DNA from: RUG11237 sp045119215
GTDB taxonomy: Bacteria > Bacillota > Clostridia > Lachnospirales > Lachnospiraceae
Direction of reading: 5' to 3'
DNA: 64,000 bases
Assembly: GCA_045119215.1 (NCBI GenBank)
Contig: JBGVDD010000154.1
Location: 9,476 to 73,475, forward strand
A program made the translations under genes and the position numbers. The first letter of the stretch is position 1. Every line of letters begins with the position of its first letter. The notes under the pieces were generated by a model. It searched no databases. It was not told where the DNA came from and saw only the letters and a list, made by a program, of their open reading frames with translations. Below, piece by piece: positions 34,964 through 44,173 of the stretch.

Positions 34964-36505
34964 CTATCTTGTAAAGTAGTTTTGGTAAAGTTTCCCTGCT
35001 ATAGGGACTGCATATTCGCTACCCGAACCAGCACCCTCCACAATAATGGTTGTAACAATACTTTTTCCATCCTTGGTAGCATATCCAGTATACCAGGAAT
35101 GACTTTTCCCCTTTTCAGTTCCGTATTCTGCAGAACCAGTTTTTCCATAAGCCTCATAACCAGATGTATTTAATTTGCTTGCAGTTCCCTCTGTCACAAC
35201 ACCACGCATCAATTTCTGCAAAGCCTCCGCTTCCTGGGTTGTCATTAGTTTAGCCATTTCTTTAGAATGATATTCTTTTATTACAGTACCTGAATAATTC
35301 TGAACTGAATCAATAAAATATGGCTTCATTAAAATACCATTATTAGCAATTGCAGAAGTAATCAGAGCCATATGTAATGGTGTCATTTGTGTCTTTCCCT
35401 GACCAATAGATGTCTGCATCACTTCGTCAGCATCTAAGGTTTCAGAGATTGTCACACTACTCTGTTTATAAGAGAAGGACAATGGCAGTTTTTGATTAAA
35501 CAGCAAACCATCACAGGTTTCTCTAAATTTATTTCTATCCAGGGACAAACCAATATTTGCAAAAGAAGAGTTACATGATTTTGCAAAAGATGTTGGTAAA
35601 TCCACTGTGCCATGAGTTTTATTGTGATAACAGTTAATTGTTACATCATCCTTTGTAATACTGCTGGTACAATCATAACTATAATTCTCATAATTTTTAT
35701 TTTGCCTGATATATGCTAACGCTGTAATGATTTTAAAGGTGGACCCTGGGGGATACACACCATGAGTTACACGATTCAGCAAAGGACTGTCCTGGGCACT
35801 GTTTTCATGCAGACTTGACCAGGTACTTTCAATTTCATCAGGATTGTAATCTGGTTTAGAGACCATAGCAAGGATTTTCCCACTTTCCGGTTCCATAACA
35901 ATGACAGCACCTTTATACTTTCCTAAAGAATCATAGGCTATTCGCTGTAATTGCACATCCAATGTAGATACTACATCATCCCCTATATTTTTTTCCCCCT
36001 TTATGGTGTTCTTAATTCGTTCCAAAAGAAAGGCATGGGAATCCAACAATTTAAAATTAGCATTTAATTCAATTCCAGCCTTTCCCTTTGCAGAATATCC
36101 TACCACATGGGCGAACATTCTATCATACGGGTATTCCCTGGTTTCTGAGCCGTCTCCTGCTACATTTGTCTGAGCCAAAATAGTCCCATCATTGGCCAAA
36201 ATCTTTCCCCTTATAATCTTCTCTGCAAAAATATCCTGTCTTTTATTATAAGAGCTATTGATTGTTTCTGGTGCACATACTGCATTATAATAAACCATGT
36301 ATCCTAACATACCTACAAATATTCCTACAAATACATAGGTAACAAACATAATATACTTTGCATTGGGATTCTTTATTTTTTTCCCTGAGTTTCTTTCAAG
36401 ATCATATTCTTCTTCTCTTTCCTGATACTCATACGGATTTTCTTCATACTCTCTATAATGCTCTCTATCCATATTTAAATTTCTTCTTCTTCTTCTGCTT
36501 TTCAT
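34964..36505 (-). CDS. Class B penicillin-binding protein (transpeptidase, PBP2/PbpA type)
   Basis: A peptidoglycan transpeptidase. Order over 513 residues: charged cytoplasmic N-terminus (1-48), one TM segment (50-73), a short linker domain, and the transpeptidase domain with STFK (Ser255), SCN (310-312) and KTG (455-457). It lacks the long dimerisation domain of FtsI, resembling PbpA-type proteins that pair with RodA/FtsW in Actinobacteria and Clostridia. Its ATG overlaps the stop of the FtsW/RodA gene (ATGA), so the polymerase and transpeptidase are made together. Confidence 0.9.
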   Translation of the reverse strand: MKSRRRRRNLNMDREHYREYEENPYEYQEREEEYDLERNSGKKIKNPNAKYIMFVTYVFVGIFVGMLGYMVYYNAVCAPETINSSYNKRQDIFAEKIIRGKILANDGTILAQTNVAGDGSETREYPYDRMFAHVVGYSAKGKAGIELNANFKLLDSHAFLLERIKNTIKGEKNIGDDVVSTLDVQLQRIAYDSLGKYKGAVIVMEPESGKILAMVSKPDYNPDEIESTWSSLHENSAQDSPLLNRVTHGVYPPGSTFKIITALAYIRQNKNYENYSYDCTSSITKDDVTINCYHNKTHGTVDLPTSFAKSCNSSFANIGLSLDRNKFRETCDGLLFNQKLPLSFSYKQSSVTISETLDADEVMQTSIGQGKTQMTPLHMALITSAIANNGILMKPYFIDSVQNYSGTVIKEYHSKEMAKLMTTQEAEALQKLMRGVVTEGTASKLNTSGYEAYGKTGSAEYGTEKGKSHSWYTGYATKDGKSIVTTIIVEGAGSGSEYAVPIAGKLYQNYFTR

Positions 36506-37830
36506 TGATATTCCCCTCTTTCCATTTCCTCACGTTCTCTTAACGAAATGTAGATTCCCTGCACAATAGCAAAAATAATCAATGTGCTAAAGCAAGAGCT
36601 TCCACCATAGCTAATCAAAGGCAAAGTTACTCCGGTAGATGGGATAAACTTCACTGCCCCTCCAATAGTCAAAAAAGTCTGAAAGCCCAAAACACAAGCT
36701 AACCCTGTAGCCACAAGACAAAAGAACTGATTTCTTGTTCTTAAAGAAGCTTGTAAAAATGCCACAAAACAACACAAGTAAATCATCACCACACAGATAG
36801 AAAATAAAATTCCAAACTCCTCCGAGATTGCAGAGAAGATAAAATCCTCCTCTACAACCGGAATTAATTTTGGATATCCTCCATACAATCCCATTCCAAA
36901 CCAGCCACCAGTTCCAATGGCAAATAAAGACTGAGTGACTTGATACCCCTCATTGTCAATTACACTAAAGGGATCTAAAAAGGCAATAACTCTTACTTGT
37001 ACATGACGAAACAGAAAATACGCCAAAACTGCAGCTATGCACCCTGCTAATGTAACTACAGAAAAATACAATATACGATGGGTGGCAACTAAAACCATAA
37101 AAAGGTAGGCAATAAAAAAGATAAGCGCACTACCCAAATCCTTTGAGACTACCAAAATAATTACATGTAGTCCTGCAAAGACACTTGTAATTCCAATTTG
37201 ATATAGTTCTTTCGACTTTGCAAGCATGGAAGCAATAAAAAAAACATAAATTATCTTTACAAATTCAGAAGGCTGAACTCCAATTCCTGCAACCTCAAAA
37301 GAAAGTTTCGCTCCATAAGTAACCTGTCCAATAATAAACACCAAAGCAAGCAATATAATGCCCGTCACTGCATATACCCATGTAAACTCCTCCAATTGAT
37401 GAAATTTTCGAAAAACATAAGGTACGACCATTGTGATAAGCGATGAAACTGCAGCTATTTCAAACTGTCTCACTGCCTTTGGAAAACTTAGTCTCGCCAG
37501 CATAATACTGCCAATCATTAATAACATACACATATTATTCAACAGCAATTTAGAAGCTTTGGGATAAATAACTCTATACAAAACAAACAAGGCAACAAAG
37601 AATATTAGTTGTGCAAGGTAAAATACTACCATCTGTCCATCCATTGTCCTTAAATACAGCAACCCAAAACACAAGCCGTGAAACAAAAACATAATAACTC
37701 GCTGTGTAAATGCCAGCTTATTCTTTCTTCGTTCTGTTTTTGCAGAGGCGCTTCGAAAAGCATAGATAGTATATACAGCTATCATTATAATAAATATATA
37801 TTTCATAAATTCTGTTAATAAATTTAACAT
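36502..37830 (-). CDS. SEDS-family peptidoglycan polymerase (FtsW/RodA/SpoVE)
   Basis: A 442-residue polytopic glycosyltransferase of the SEDS family, polymerising lipid II. About ten to twelve TM segments; motifs GIGVQPSEFVKI (about 185) and GVTLPLISYGGSS (about 400) are diagnostic. It starts with GGAGG at good spacing and is followed, with a four-base overlap, by its class B PBP. Whether it serves elongation, division or the spore cortex cannot be told from sequence alone. Confidence 0.92.
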   Translation of the reverse strand: MLNLLTEFMKYIFIIMIAVYTIYAFRSASAKTERRKNKLAFTQRVIMFLFHGLCFGLLYLRTMDGQMVVFYLAQLIFFVALFVLYRVIYPKASKLLLNNMCMLLMIGSIMLARLSFPKAVRQFEIAAVSSLITMVVPYVFRKFHQLEEFTWVYAVTGIILLALVFIIGQVTYGAKLSFEVAGIGVQPSEFVKIIYVFFIASMLAKSKELYQIGITSVFAGLHVIILVVSKDLGSALIFFIAYLFMVLVATHRILYFSVVTLAGCIAAVLAYFLFRHVQVRVIAFLDPFSVIDNEGYQVTQSLFAIGTGGWFGMGLYGGYPKLIPVVEEDFIFSAISEEFGILFSICVVMIYLCCFVAFLQASLRTRNQFFCLVATGLACVLGFQTFLTIGGAVKFIPSTGVTLPLISYGGSSCFSTLIIFAIVQGIYISLREREEMERGEYQ

Positions 37831-37843
37831 GAATATACCTCCA

Positions 37844-40066
37844 TTACTCTACTCCTTTTTTCATATGTCCCCTAGTGAACTCTGGCAAAATTTTATCTTC
37901 ATTTTCCCATACATTTTTCGAAAATGCCTCCAAAATTTCTAAGGTCTTCTTACCATTTTCTACTGTAAACATTAACCGCAGTGTATTACACTTTAACATT
38001 TCCACCTGCTTCTTTGCCCCTAAAAGTGACAAAGGAATTCCATTACGAATCACATTATAACAATAATCGCAGTAATTGCTCACCAAAAATTTCTTATTGT
38101 ATCTGTCTTTTAAGGTAATCATTTTTTTAGAAATACTATCACAGCCTTGGAAAGTTTTATTTACACACTGTGCTGTTGTCATAAACGGAATATGCCCGTA
38201 CACACATAATATCCCCTGTTCCAGTTTTAAATCCCTCATCTCATAGAGATTTAATTCCAATGGATAGGTAATCCTATGAACTCCGTTTTTCTCATAAAAT
38301 TCCACTGCACTTTTGTTAAAGACATACATATTAAATTCTGTAATGATTTCTCCCAAATATCCAGATACCTTTAACCACTGAAGTTCTTCATAATTCTTCA
38401 CAACCATACCTGTAAATCCAAGCTGCAATAACTTCCCTGAGATTTTGTCAAATTTTTTCCGGGTGCTTTCCCGAAAAATTGCAGGTAGCATAAAATAAAC
38501 ATCCAAAGTTTTAGGAATTCTATTATCAAGTAAGCTTTTAAACTGTCTAATATAGTCTTTTTCATCTTCAAGAGAAAACATACTACAGTCAAGATAAACC
38601 GCTGAAAGTTTTTCCGTCTTCGCTTGCAAAACTGCTTCTAGCTGTTCCTTTGTTTCCAAAGAGACATGTAATTTATATTCTGAATGATTTTTACAAGCTC
38701 TACTGTCTTCTACACCGAAATGTTCCATTGTTTTCTTTGATTTATCATAGCTGTCCTTCTGTCTCTTGTATGGCTCTAAAATCCTGGTCGTCAATTCATC
38801 CAAAGCCTGTCTGCGAATTTCATTTAACCCTTGCAGTGGAACAAAAACCTCTCCCTTCATATCAACCTTTAGTTCTCCAAACTCAAATAAAGTACCACCT
38901 GTTTTCTTCATCTGCTTTTCAATTTTTTCCATTGTCATTGGCTGATTTTTAGCTCTTTCCACTATATTTCCACTGACATGAACCTGATGTTCCCCCATTG
39001 TAACCCAAAATTCTAAATTTTCACCTTGGAAAACTTTTAATTTTCCCGAAATATTTTTCTGTTTCGGACCAGTACAGTACTTTTCAGTAATTCTGTGAAA
39101 TAGTTCTTCCTCTCCCATACGATATGCCGGATTCGTAAGACTCAACATTTCTTTTCCATTGTGTTGTTTGTAGTAGCCCTTAGAATTTCCACTTCTACTG
39201 TATAAATTCAAAAGCTGCTCTATATCTGCTCCATCAACCTTATAGTTATCTGGATTATTTAAATACAAGTCAATATACTTTCGGTAAATCTCAACTACAC
39301 CGGCCCCATACTCCATACGCTTCATCCTTCCTTCTATCTTGAAGGATGTAATTCCAGCATCAATAAGCTGCGGAAGATACTGTACTGTCATCATATCTTT
39401 TAAACTTAATGGATACACCTGATCTTTTCCACAAATTCTTTTATTTTCTTGGTAGGCCTGGTAAGGAAGCCGGCATGGTTGAGCACATCTTCCACGATTA
39501 CCACTTCGTCCTCCCAAAAAGCTACTAAACAGACACTGACCCGAATAACAATAGCAAATTGCCCCATGAACAAAACATTCCACTTCAATGTTCGTATTCC
39601 TACAAACATGTTCTACTTCCCGTAAGGAAAGTTCCCTTGCCAGAACCACCCGTTCTACTCCATGTTCCTCCCAGAATTTTGCTCCCAATTCCCCTGTAAG
39701 AGTCATTTGTGTACTAGCATGAATTGGTAACCCCGGAAAATACTCCTGAATGAACTTCACCACACCCACATCCTGAACTATCACCGCATCTAAGCCTGCT
39801 TCGTAATAGGGCAGCAAATACTGGTACAATTCTTTCTGTAGCTCTTTTTCCTTTAATAAGGTATTGATTGTCATATGTACTTTTTTTCCATGAAAATGAG
39901 CATATTGAATACCTTCAATTAATTTTTCCTGTTCCGGATTGTCTGCATATGCACGGGCACCAAACTTTTGTCCCCCTATATACACCGCATCCGCTCCTGC
40001 ATTGATGGCTGCCACCAATCCTTCATAAGAACCTGCTGGTGCCAACAGTTCAACCGTTCTTGTCAT
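37844..40066 (-). CDS. U32-family (DUF3656) RNA hydroxylation protein
   Basis: A 740-residue member of the U32 'peptidase' family. Recent work ties these to rRNA/tRNA hydroxylation: RlhA (with DUF3656) makes 5-hydroxycytidine at 23S position 2501, and TrhP modifies tRNA. The U32 signature is ECFVHGAICYCYSGQCLFSS at about residue 165 with further Cys in NRGRCAQPC; the DUF3656 part follows at about 345-430 (MTMEKIEKQMKKTGGT...LNEIRRQALDEL). A third part resembles a second U32 lobe. Because of DUF3656 I favour an RlhA-like role; the assignment is not proven. Confidence 0.85.
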   Translation of the reverse strand: MTRTVELLAPAGSYEGLVAAINAGADAVYIGGQKFGARAYADNPEQEKLIEGIQYAHFHGKKVHMTINTLLKEKELQKELYQYLLPYYEAGLDAVIVQDVGVVKFIQEYFPGLPIHASTQMTLTGELGAKFWEEHGVERVVLARELSLREVEHVCRNTNIEVECFVHGAICYCYSGQCLFSSFLGGRSGNRGRCAQPCRLPYQAYQENKRICGKDQVYPLSLKDMMTVQYLPQLIDAGITSFKIEGRMKRMEYGAGVVEIYRKYIDLYLNNPDNYKVDGADIEQLLNLYSRSGNSKGYYKQHNGKEMLSLTNPAYRMGEEELFHRITEKYCTGPKQKNISGKLKVFQGENLEFWVTMGEHQVHVSGNIVERAKNQPMTMEKIEKQMKKTGGTLFEFGELKVDMKGEVFVPLQGLNEIRRQALDELTTRILEPYKRQKDSYDKSKKTMEHFGVEDSRACKNHSEYKLHVSLETKEQLEAVLQAKTEKLSAVYLDCSMFSLEDEKDYIRQFKSLLDNRIPKTLDVYFMLPAIFRESTRKKFDKISGKLLQLGFTGMVVKNYEELQWLKVSGYLGEIITEFNMYVFNKSAVEFYEKNGVHRITYPLELNLYEMRDLKLEQGILCVYGHIPFMTTAQCVNKTFQGCDSISKKMITLKDRYNKKFLVSNYCDYCYNVIRNGIPLSLLGAKKQVEMLKCNTLRLMFTVENGKKTLEILEAFSKNVWENEDKILPEFTRGHMKKGVE

Positions 40067-40090
40067 AATCTCTCCTTATTTATGTAGAAA

Positions 40091-40111
40091 ATGGCTGTCT
40101 AAGACAGCCAT
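40091..40111 (-). terminator. Hairpin after zapA
   Basis: ATGGCTGTC and GACAGCCAT around TTA, 24 bases past the zapA stop, followed by TTTTC on the minus strand. Probably a weak rho-independent terminator before the U32 gene. Confidence 0.5.
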
Positions 40112-40135
40112 AAATTCTATATCACATCTATTTCT

Positions 40136-40558
40136 TTATTTTTCATCCACAAGCGCTTTATAAACTTCTAACTCTTCCTCCAGAGACGCTATCTTTTGTT
40201 CCAGTTCTGTTACTTGTTTTTGCAATTCTGTCTCTGTCTTTTCCGTGGTTTCCGCCTTAATCTGAGTCGAGATAACTTCATGCTTTAAATCATAAATTTC
40301 CTTGTCTTTGCTTTCAATTTCGTTTTCTAAAATATCCAACTGCTGTTTTGCCTTAAAATAATCATCTGCAATGCTTAACTGAATCAGGGTAGCTTGCAAA
40401 TCATAGGACTGTTTACGAAAGGGCTCTGACTCCTTCATCTCTGTCAGCTTCCCATTAACATAATTTGCGATTTTTTGCAAATACTCTTCACTTTCATATC
40501 CACTTAATGTATATATTCTTCCGCCAATCAAAACCTGTGCAGTAACCTTTTCCGCCAT
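40136..40558 (-). CDS. zapA: Cell division protein ZapA
   Basis: An FtsZ-associated protein that bundles protofilaments at midcell. The N-terminal part VTAQVLIGGRIYTLSGYESEEYLQKIANYVN is the ZapA fold; the rest of the 140 residues is a long coiled coil (about 60-140). I take ATG 40556-40558, nine bases behind GAGAGG. Upstream in-frame ATGs lack SD spacing. It precedes the U32-family gene, a common Clostridia pair. Confidence 0.88.
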   Translation of the reverse strand: MAEKVTAQVLIGGRIYTLSGYESEEYLQKIANYVNGKLTEMKESEPFRKQSYDLQATLIQLSIADDYFKAKQQLDILENEIESKDKEIYDLKHEVISTQIKAETTEKTETELQKQVTELEQKIASLEEELEVYKALVDEK

Positions 40559-40655
40559 AATACTCATCCTCTCCACTTCACAGCCATACATTCCTAAATC
40601 TGTACTGCTGTTTTGCTTATACTTTGACTAATTTAGTATAAGCCATCGTTAAAAA

Positions 40656-41645
40656 TTAGTCAAGGGAAACATGGCTCCTGCCCAACTCTGTAATCTTCCT
40701 TCCCTTAGGGGTTCTGTCAATCAATCCATTCTTAATCAAATACGGTTCATAAACCTCTTCTATCGTTCCGGAATCCTCACCAATAGCGGCCGCTAAGGTA
40801 TCTAGTCCTACGGGGCCTCCCTGAAACTTCACGGCAATGGTTGATAAAATATTCCTATCCATCTGGTCCAAACCTAGCTTGTCTACCTCCAGTAAATCCA
40901 GTGCAAAGCAGGCTACCTGTTCAGTAATCACTCCATCATACTTCACCTGGGCAAAATCTCTTACCCTGCGCAGTAACCTATTGGCTAGTCTTGGAGTTCC
41001 TCTGGAACGTCTCGCCATCTCCATAGCTCCTTTTTTTTCAATTTCTACATCCAGCACCTTTGCTGAGTGCATTATAATTGTTGTTAATTCCTCGGTAGAA
41101 TAAAATTCTAACTTGCTAACCACACCAAATCTATCCCTTAAAGGTGCCGTCAAGAGTCCTGCCCGAGTGGTTGCTCCTACCAAAGTAAATTTTGGTAAAT
41201 CCAAACGCACCGATCTGGCTCCTGTACCTTTTCCTATCATTATATCAATGGCATAATCTTCCATTGCTGGATATAAAACTTCCTCCACCTGTCGATTGAG
41301 CCGATGGATTTCGTCTACAAATAACAAATCTCCCTCCTGAAGATTATTTAAAATAGCTGCCATCTCTCCAGGTTTTTCAATGGCTGGTCCAGAGGTAACC
41401 TTCATATTAACTCCCATCTCGTTGGCAATTATTCCTGCCAACGTGGTTTTTCCCAATCCCGGAGGTCCATAAAAAAGCACATGATCTAATGCTTCCTGTC
41501 TCTGTTTTGCGGCCTCAATAAATATTTTTAAGGTTTCCTTTGCCTTCACCTGTCCAATATATTCTGTTAAGCTTTGGGGTCTCAAGCTTCCCTCTAATCT
41601 TTTATCTTCCTCCAAGACCTCGGTTGTGATAACTCTTCTTGCCAT
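40656..41645 (-). CDS. ruvB: Holliday junction branch migration helicase RuvB
   Basis: The AAA+ motor of the RuvAB branch-migration complex. 329 residues with SLRPQSLTEYIGQ at the start, Walker A GPPGLGKTTLA at about 60, DEIHRLNR, and the winged-helix C-terminus ending TPKGRKITELG. Standard length. It follows ruvA by 15 bases. Confidence 0.97.
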   Translation of the reverse strand: MARRVITTEVLEEDKRLEGSLRPQSLTEYIGQVKAKETLKIFIEAAKQRQEALDHVLFYGPPGLGKTTLAGIIANEMGVNMKVTSGPAIEKPGEMAAILNNLQEGDLLFVDEIHRLNRQVEEVLYPAMEDYAIDIMIGKGTGARSVRLDLPKFTLVGATTRAGLLTAPLRDRFGVVSKLEFYSTEELTTIIMHSAKVLDVEIEKKGAMEMARRSRGTPRLANRLLRRVRDFAQVKYDGVITEQVACFALDLLEVDKLGLDQMDRNILSTIAVKFQGGPVGLDTLAAAIGEDSGTIEEVYEPYLIKNGLIDRTPKGRKITELGRSHVSLD

Positions 41646-41660
41646 AATAACTCCTGTTTC

Positions 41661-42260
41661 TTACAATAAATACTTTAACGCTGCCTTTAACACATCTTCC
41701 GTTGTCATTCCATCCTTTAATTCTACATTTCTGACTGCCTTCAAACTCTCTGTCTGACCATATCCCAGCGCAGTTAGTGCCTGAACTGCTTCCGATTTCG
41801 CATCATCCTGCAAATCGCTTTCCTCTTCCTGGGATAGTTGAATTTGAAAAGCTTCATCCACTGAAATTTTATCCTTCAAATCCAGAATAATTCGACTAGC
41901 TGTCTTGGCTCCTACTCCCGGTGCCTGTGCAATGGCCTTTTTATCCTCTGCCAAAATTGCAAATCTCAATTCCTTTGGTGAAATGGTATTTAATATACTT
42001 AACCCCGCCTTGGGACCAATTCCATTAACTGTAATCAAAAGTTTGAAGAATTCTAAATCTTCCTGATGAAAAAAACCATATAAAGTAATAGATTCCTCCT
42101 TCACATTCATATGGGTAAAGAGCTTCACGCTCCCCCCCATCGTTCTCATTCGTATCAATGCCTGACTGGTGCAATACACAATCATACCCACTCCATTCAC
42201 GTCAATCACCGCATAATCGTCTCCCACATCTGCAACTTCGCCTTTTACAAATCCAATCAT
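41661..42260 (-). CDS. ruvA: Holliday junction DNA-binding protein RuvA
   Basis: Forms the tetramer that binds four-way junctions and recruits RuvB. Over 199 residues: OB fold (1-62), helix-hairpin-helix region (LLITVNGIGPKAGLSIL and PGVGAKTASRIIL), an acidic linker and the C-terminal RuvB-binding helices (VQALTALGYGQTESL). No ruvC is in the window; many Firmicutes use RecU instead. A cell-surface protein gene lies 10 bases upstream. Confidence 0.96.
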   Translation of the reverse strand: MIGFVKGEVADVGDDYAVIDVNGVGMIVYCTSQALIRMRTMGGSVKLFTHMNVKEESITLYGFFHQEDLEFFKLLITVNGIGPKAGLSILNTISPKELRFAILAEDKKAIAQAPGVGAKTASRIILDLKDKISVDEAFQIQLSQEEESDLQDDAKSEAVQALTALGYGQTESLKAVRNVELKDGMTTEDVLKAALKYLL

Positions 42261-42269
42261 TCTCTACTC

Positions 42270-43997
42270 CTATTCTACTTGATAAAACATAATAATTTTT
42301 CCAGTATAATTATTACATCCTTTTACCACCACTGCAGCTTTTCCCGGATAAATATTATTGGCGTATCCTACACTAAAATCATTATTTTTTACCAATTCTG
42401 ACTGATTGTTTATTACTTTAATCGCCGGCCTGACTTCTTTTCCTGTAGCTTTGTAGGCCCTTTCCACTCCTATCACCTGAGCGTTTGATAAATCAAGAGG
42501 TTCCACCTTTATCTTCACCGGAATTTCTTCTATAGATATAAAATTGTCCGTGTCTAATGGAATAAATTTTAAACTAAAGCTATTAACACCCACATCTCCA
42601 ACCACCGTATCATCGGCTTGTTCAAAATAAAAGGTCCCATTGTCGCACTGTGGCAAAACAACCTGTGAGAGCGTCTGTCCATAGACAGCAGACAATGTGG
42701 CTGGTTTTGTAAATTTTGGCGTTGCTTTCTCTATAGTAAATTTTAAGGTCTTTTCCCCCTTATAATTATCCACTCCTTTAATAATCACAGAGCCAACCCC
42801 TGCGTTTACATTGTCCTTGTAAGTAACAACATAATCCTTATCCTTTACCAGTTTTATTTCTCCATCCTTTAAATATACATTCTGAAGAAGCTCATCCCCT
42901 GTATAGGTCTTTAATTTCATCTCAGGAAATGTTACTGAGGAGATATCCTTTTTTGATACCTGAATATCTACCTGAATATCTTTTATAATATTATAATTCG
43001 CCTTATCTTGCGGAACAAAACGCAAAGCAAAGGAAGAATTTACTCCCACACTTCCTACACTAATACTCTGATTATACTCCCAAAGAAATGTGCCGTTATC
43101 TCTTTGGGGCAACTTGATATCTCCAAGACAATCTCTGTAAACTGCTTGTAGCGTTTCCATAGTTCCATAATCAGGATCTGCTTTCAAAATATTAAAAGTT
43201 TTCTGCACTTTTCCTGTATAATTTCCGATTCCTTCAATAGTACATATTGCAGTACCCGAATTGACATTATTGTCAAAAGTGATGGTATAGTCACGATCCT
43301 TCTCTAATATCCTTTCGCCTATACTCAATGTGGGCTCATATGTAATGGGTGACTGGCAATATACAGCATCTTGAATTCCTGAAATTTCCACATCACCGTC
43401 TGATATATTTTTGGGCTCCACCAGAACCGTCACCATGAATTTTTCTACTTCATTATAATTATCCTGGTCATAAGGAGAGAATTTCAGATGATAATTGTGT
43501 TCTCCTGCCTCCTGGGGAACTGTGTTGGTATCCTCCCACCATTCAAACTCCCCATTATCTCTTTTAGGCAATACAATATCCCTTAAGCACTCCCCGTAAG
43601 TACCTGTAATCTGACCTACAATACCATAATCCGGAGTAGCTTTCTCAATGGTAAAATGAACTATCCTGCTACCTTCATAATCCCCCAGACCTCTAATTAA
43701 AATAGACGCTTCCCCTGCATTCACGTTGGCAGTATAGATACATTCATAATCAACGTTTTCCCGCAAAGTTTCACCTTGATATTTTATGGTCAAATCCTGT
43801 TTCACTTCTCTGCCTGTATAAACTGCGTCTTCTATTCCAGTAATTACTAGTTCCTCTTCCGTCATTGTTTCAAAGTCAATCACATTGGAAGCATAACTAT
43901 GTAATCTTATGGTAAAGACTGACGTGGCTGATACCGAAAGAGCCAGCACTGTTGCCATTGCTTTTATTTTTAAAGACGTATTCCCTGATTTGCTCAT
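42270..43997 (-). CDS. Secreted protein of alternating beta-repeat domains
   Basis: About 575 residues. A signal peptide (1-38) is followed by two alternating repeat types: one of about 75 residues with the pattern DAVYTGREV...DYxxxYxNNxNxGxAxxxIxGxGNYxG (four copies) and one of about 75 residues beginning ATPxYG with LPxxDNGxF and FxPxDxxNY (three copies). The first resembles MBG/Ig-like modules of clostridial surface proteins. No LPXTG or SLH anchor is visible. I start at ATG 43995-43997, seven bases behind AGGGGG; earlier ATGs are too close to it. It is followed at 10 bases by ruvA. Confidence 0.78.
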   Translation of the reverse strand: MSKSGNTSLKIKAMATVLALSVSATSVFTIRLHSYASNVIDFETMTEEELVITGIEDAVYTGREVKQDLTIKYQGETLRENVDYECIYTANVNAGEASILIRGLGDYEGSRIVHFTIEKATPDYGIVGQITGTYGECLRDIVLPKRDNGEFEWWEDTNTVPQEAGEHNYHLKFSPYDQDNYNEVEKFMVTVLVEPKNISDGDVEISGIQDAVYCQSPITYEPTLSIGERILEKDRDYTITFDNNVNSGTAICTIEGIGNYTGKVQKTFNILKADPDYGTMETLQAVYRDCLGDIKLPQRDNGTFLWEYNQSISVGSVGVNSSFALRFVPQDKANYNIIKDIQVDIQVSKKDISSVTFPEMKLKTYTGDELLQNVYLKDGEIKLVKDKDYVVTYKDNVNAGVGSVIIKGVDNYKGEKTLKFTIEKATPKFTKPATLSAVYGQTLSQVVLPQCDNGTFYFEQADDTVVGDVGVNSFSLKFIPLDTDNFISIEEIPVKIKVEPLDLSNAQVIGVERAYKATGKEVRPAIKVINNQSELVKNNDFSVGYANNIYPGKAAVVVKGCNNYTGKIIMFYQVE

Positions 43998-44035
43998 CTT
44001 CATTCCCCCTAGCATAATTTCTACAATTTACATTC

Positions 44036-44064
44036 AGTATATCATATGTTTTTCTATCCGTCAC
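44036..44064 (-). promoter_or_regulatory. Possible promoter of the repeat surface protein
   Basis: GTGACG (44059-44064) and TATACT (44036-44041) with a 17-base spacer on the minus strand. The -35 differs at two positions from consensus; the -10 is good. It gives a leader of about 30 bases. Confidence 0.5.
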
Positions 44065-44124
44065 TATTTTTTTGTATTTTTTCGAACATACGTTTATATT
44101 TAATGAAATTATTTCCACAAAAAA

Positions 44125-44158
44125 CACCTCCAATGTCCCTACCGAGACATTAGAGGTG
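44125..44158 (-). terminator. Terminator of ilvC
   Basis: On the minus strand CACCTCTAATGTC pairs with GACATTGGAGGTG, apart from one mismatch, around a short loop, and TTTTTT follows. It lies 16 bases after the ilvC stop and separates the ilvNC unit from the surface-protein gene. Confidence 0.9.
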
Positions 44159-44173
44159 CCTTTATGTAAAAGA

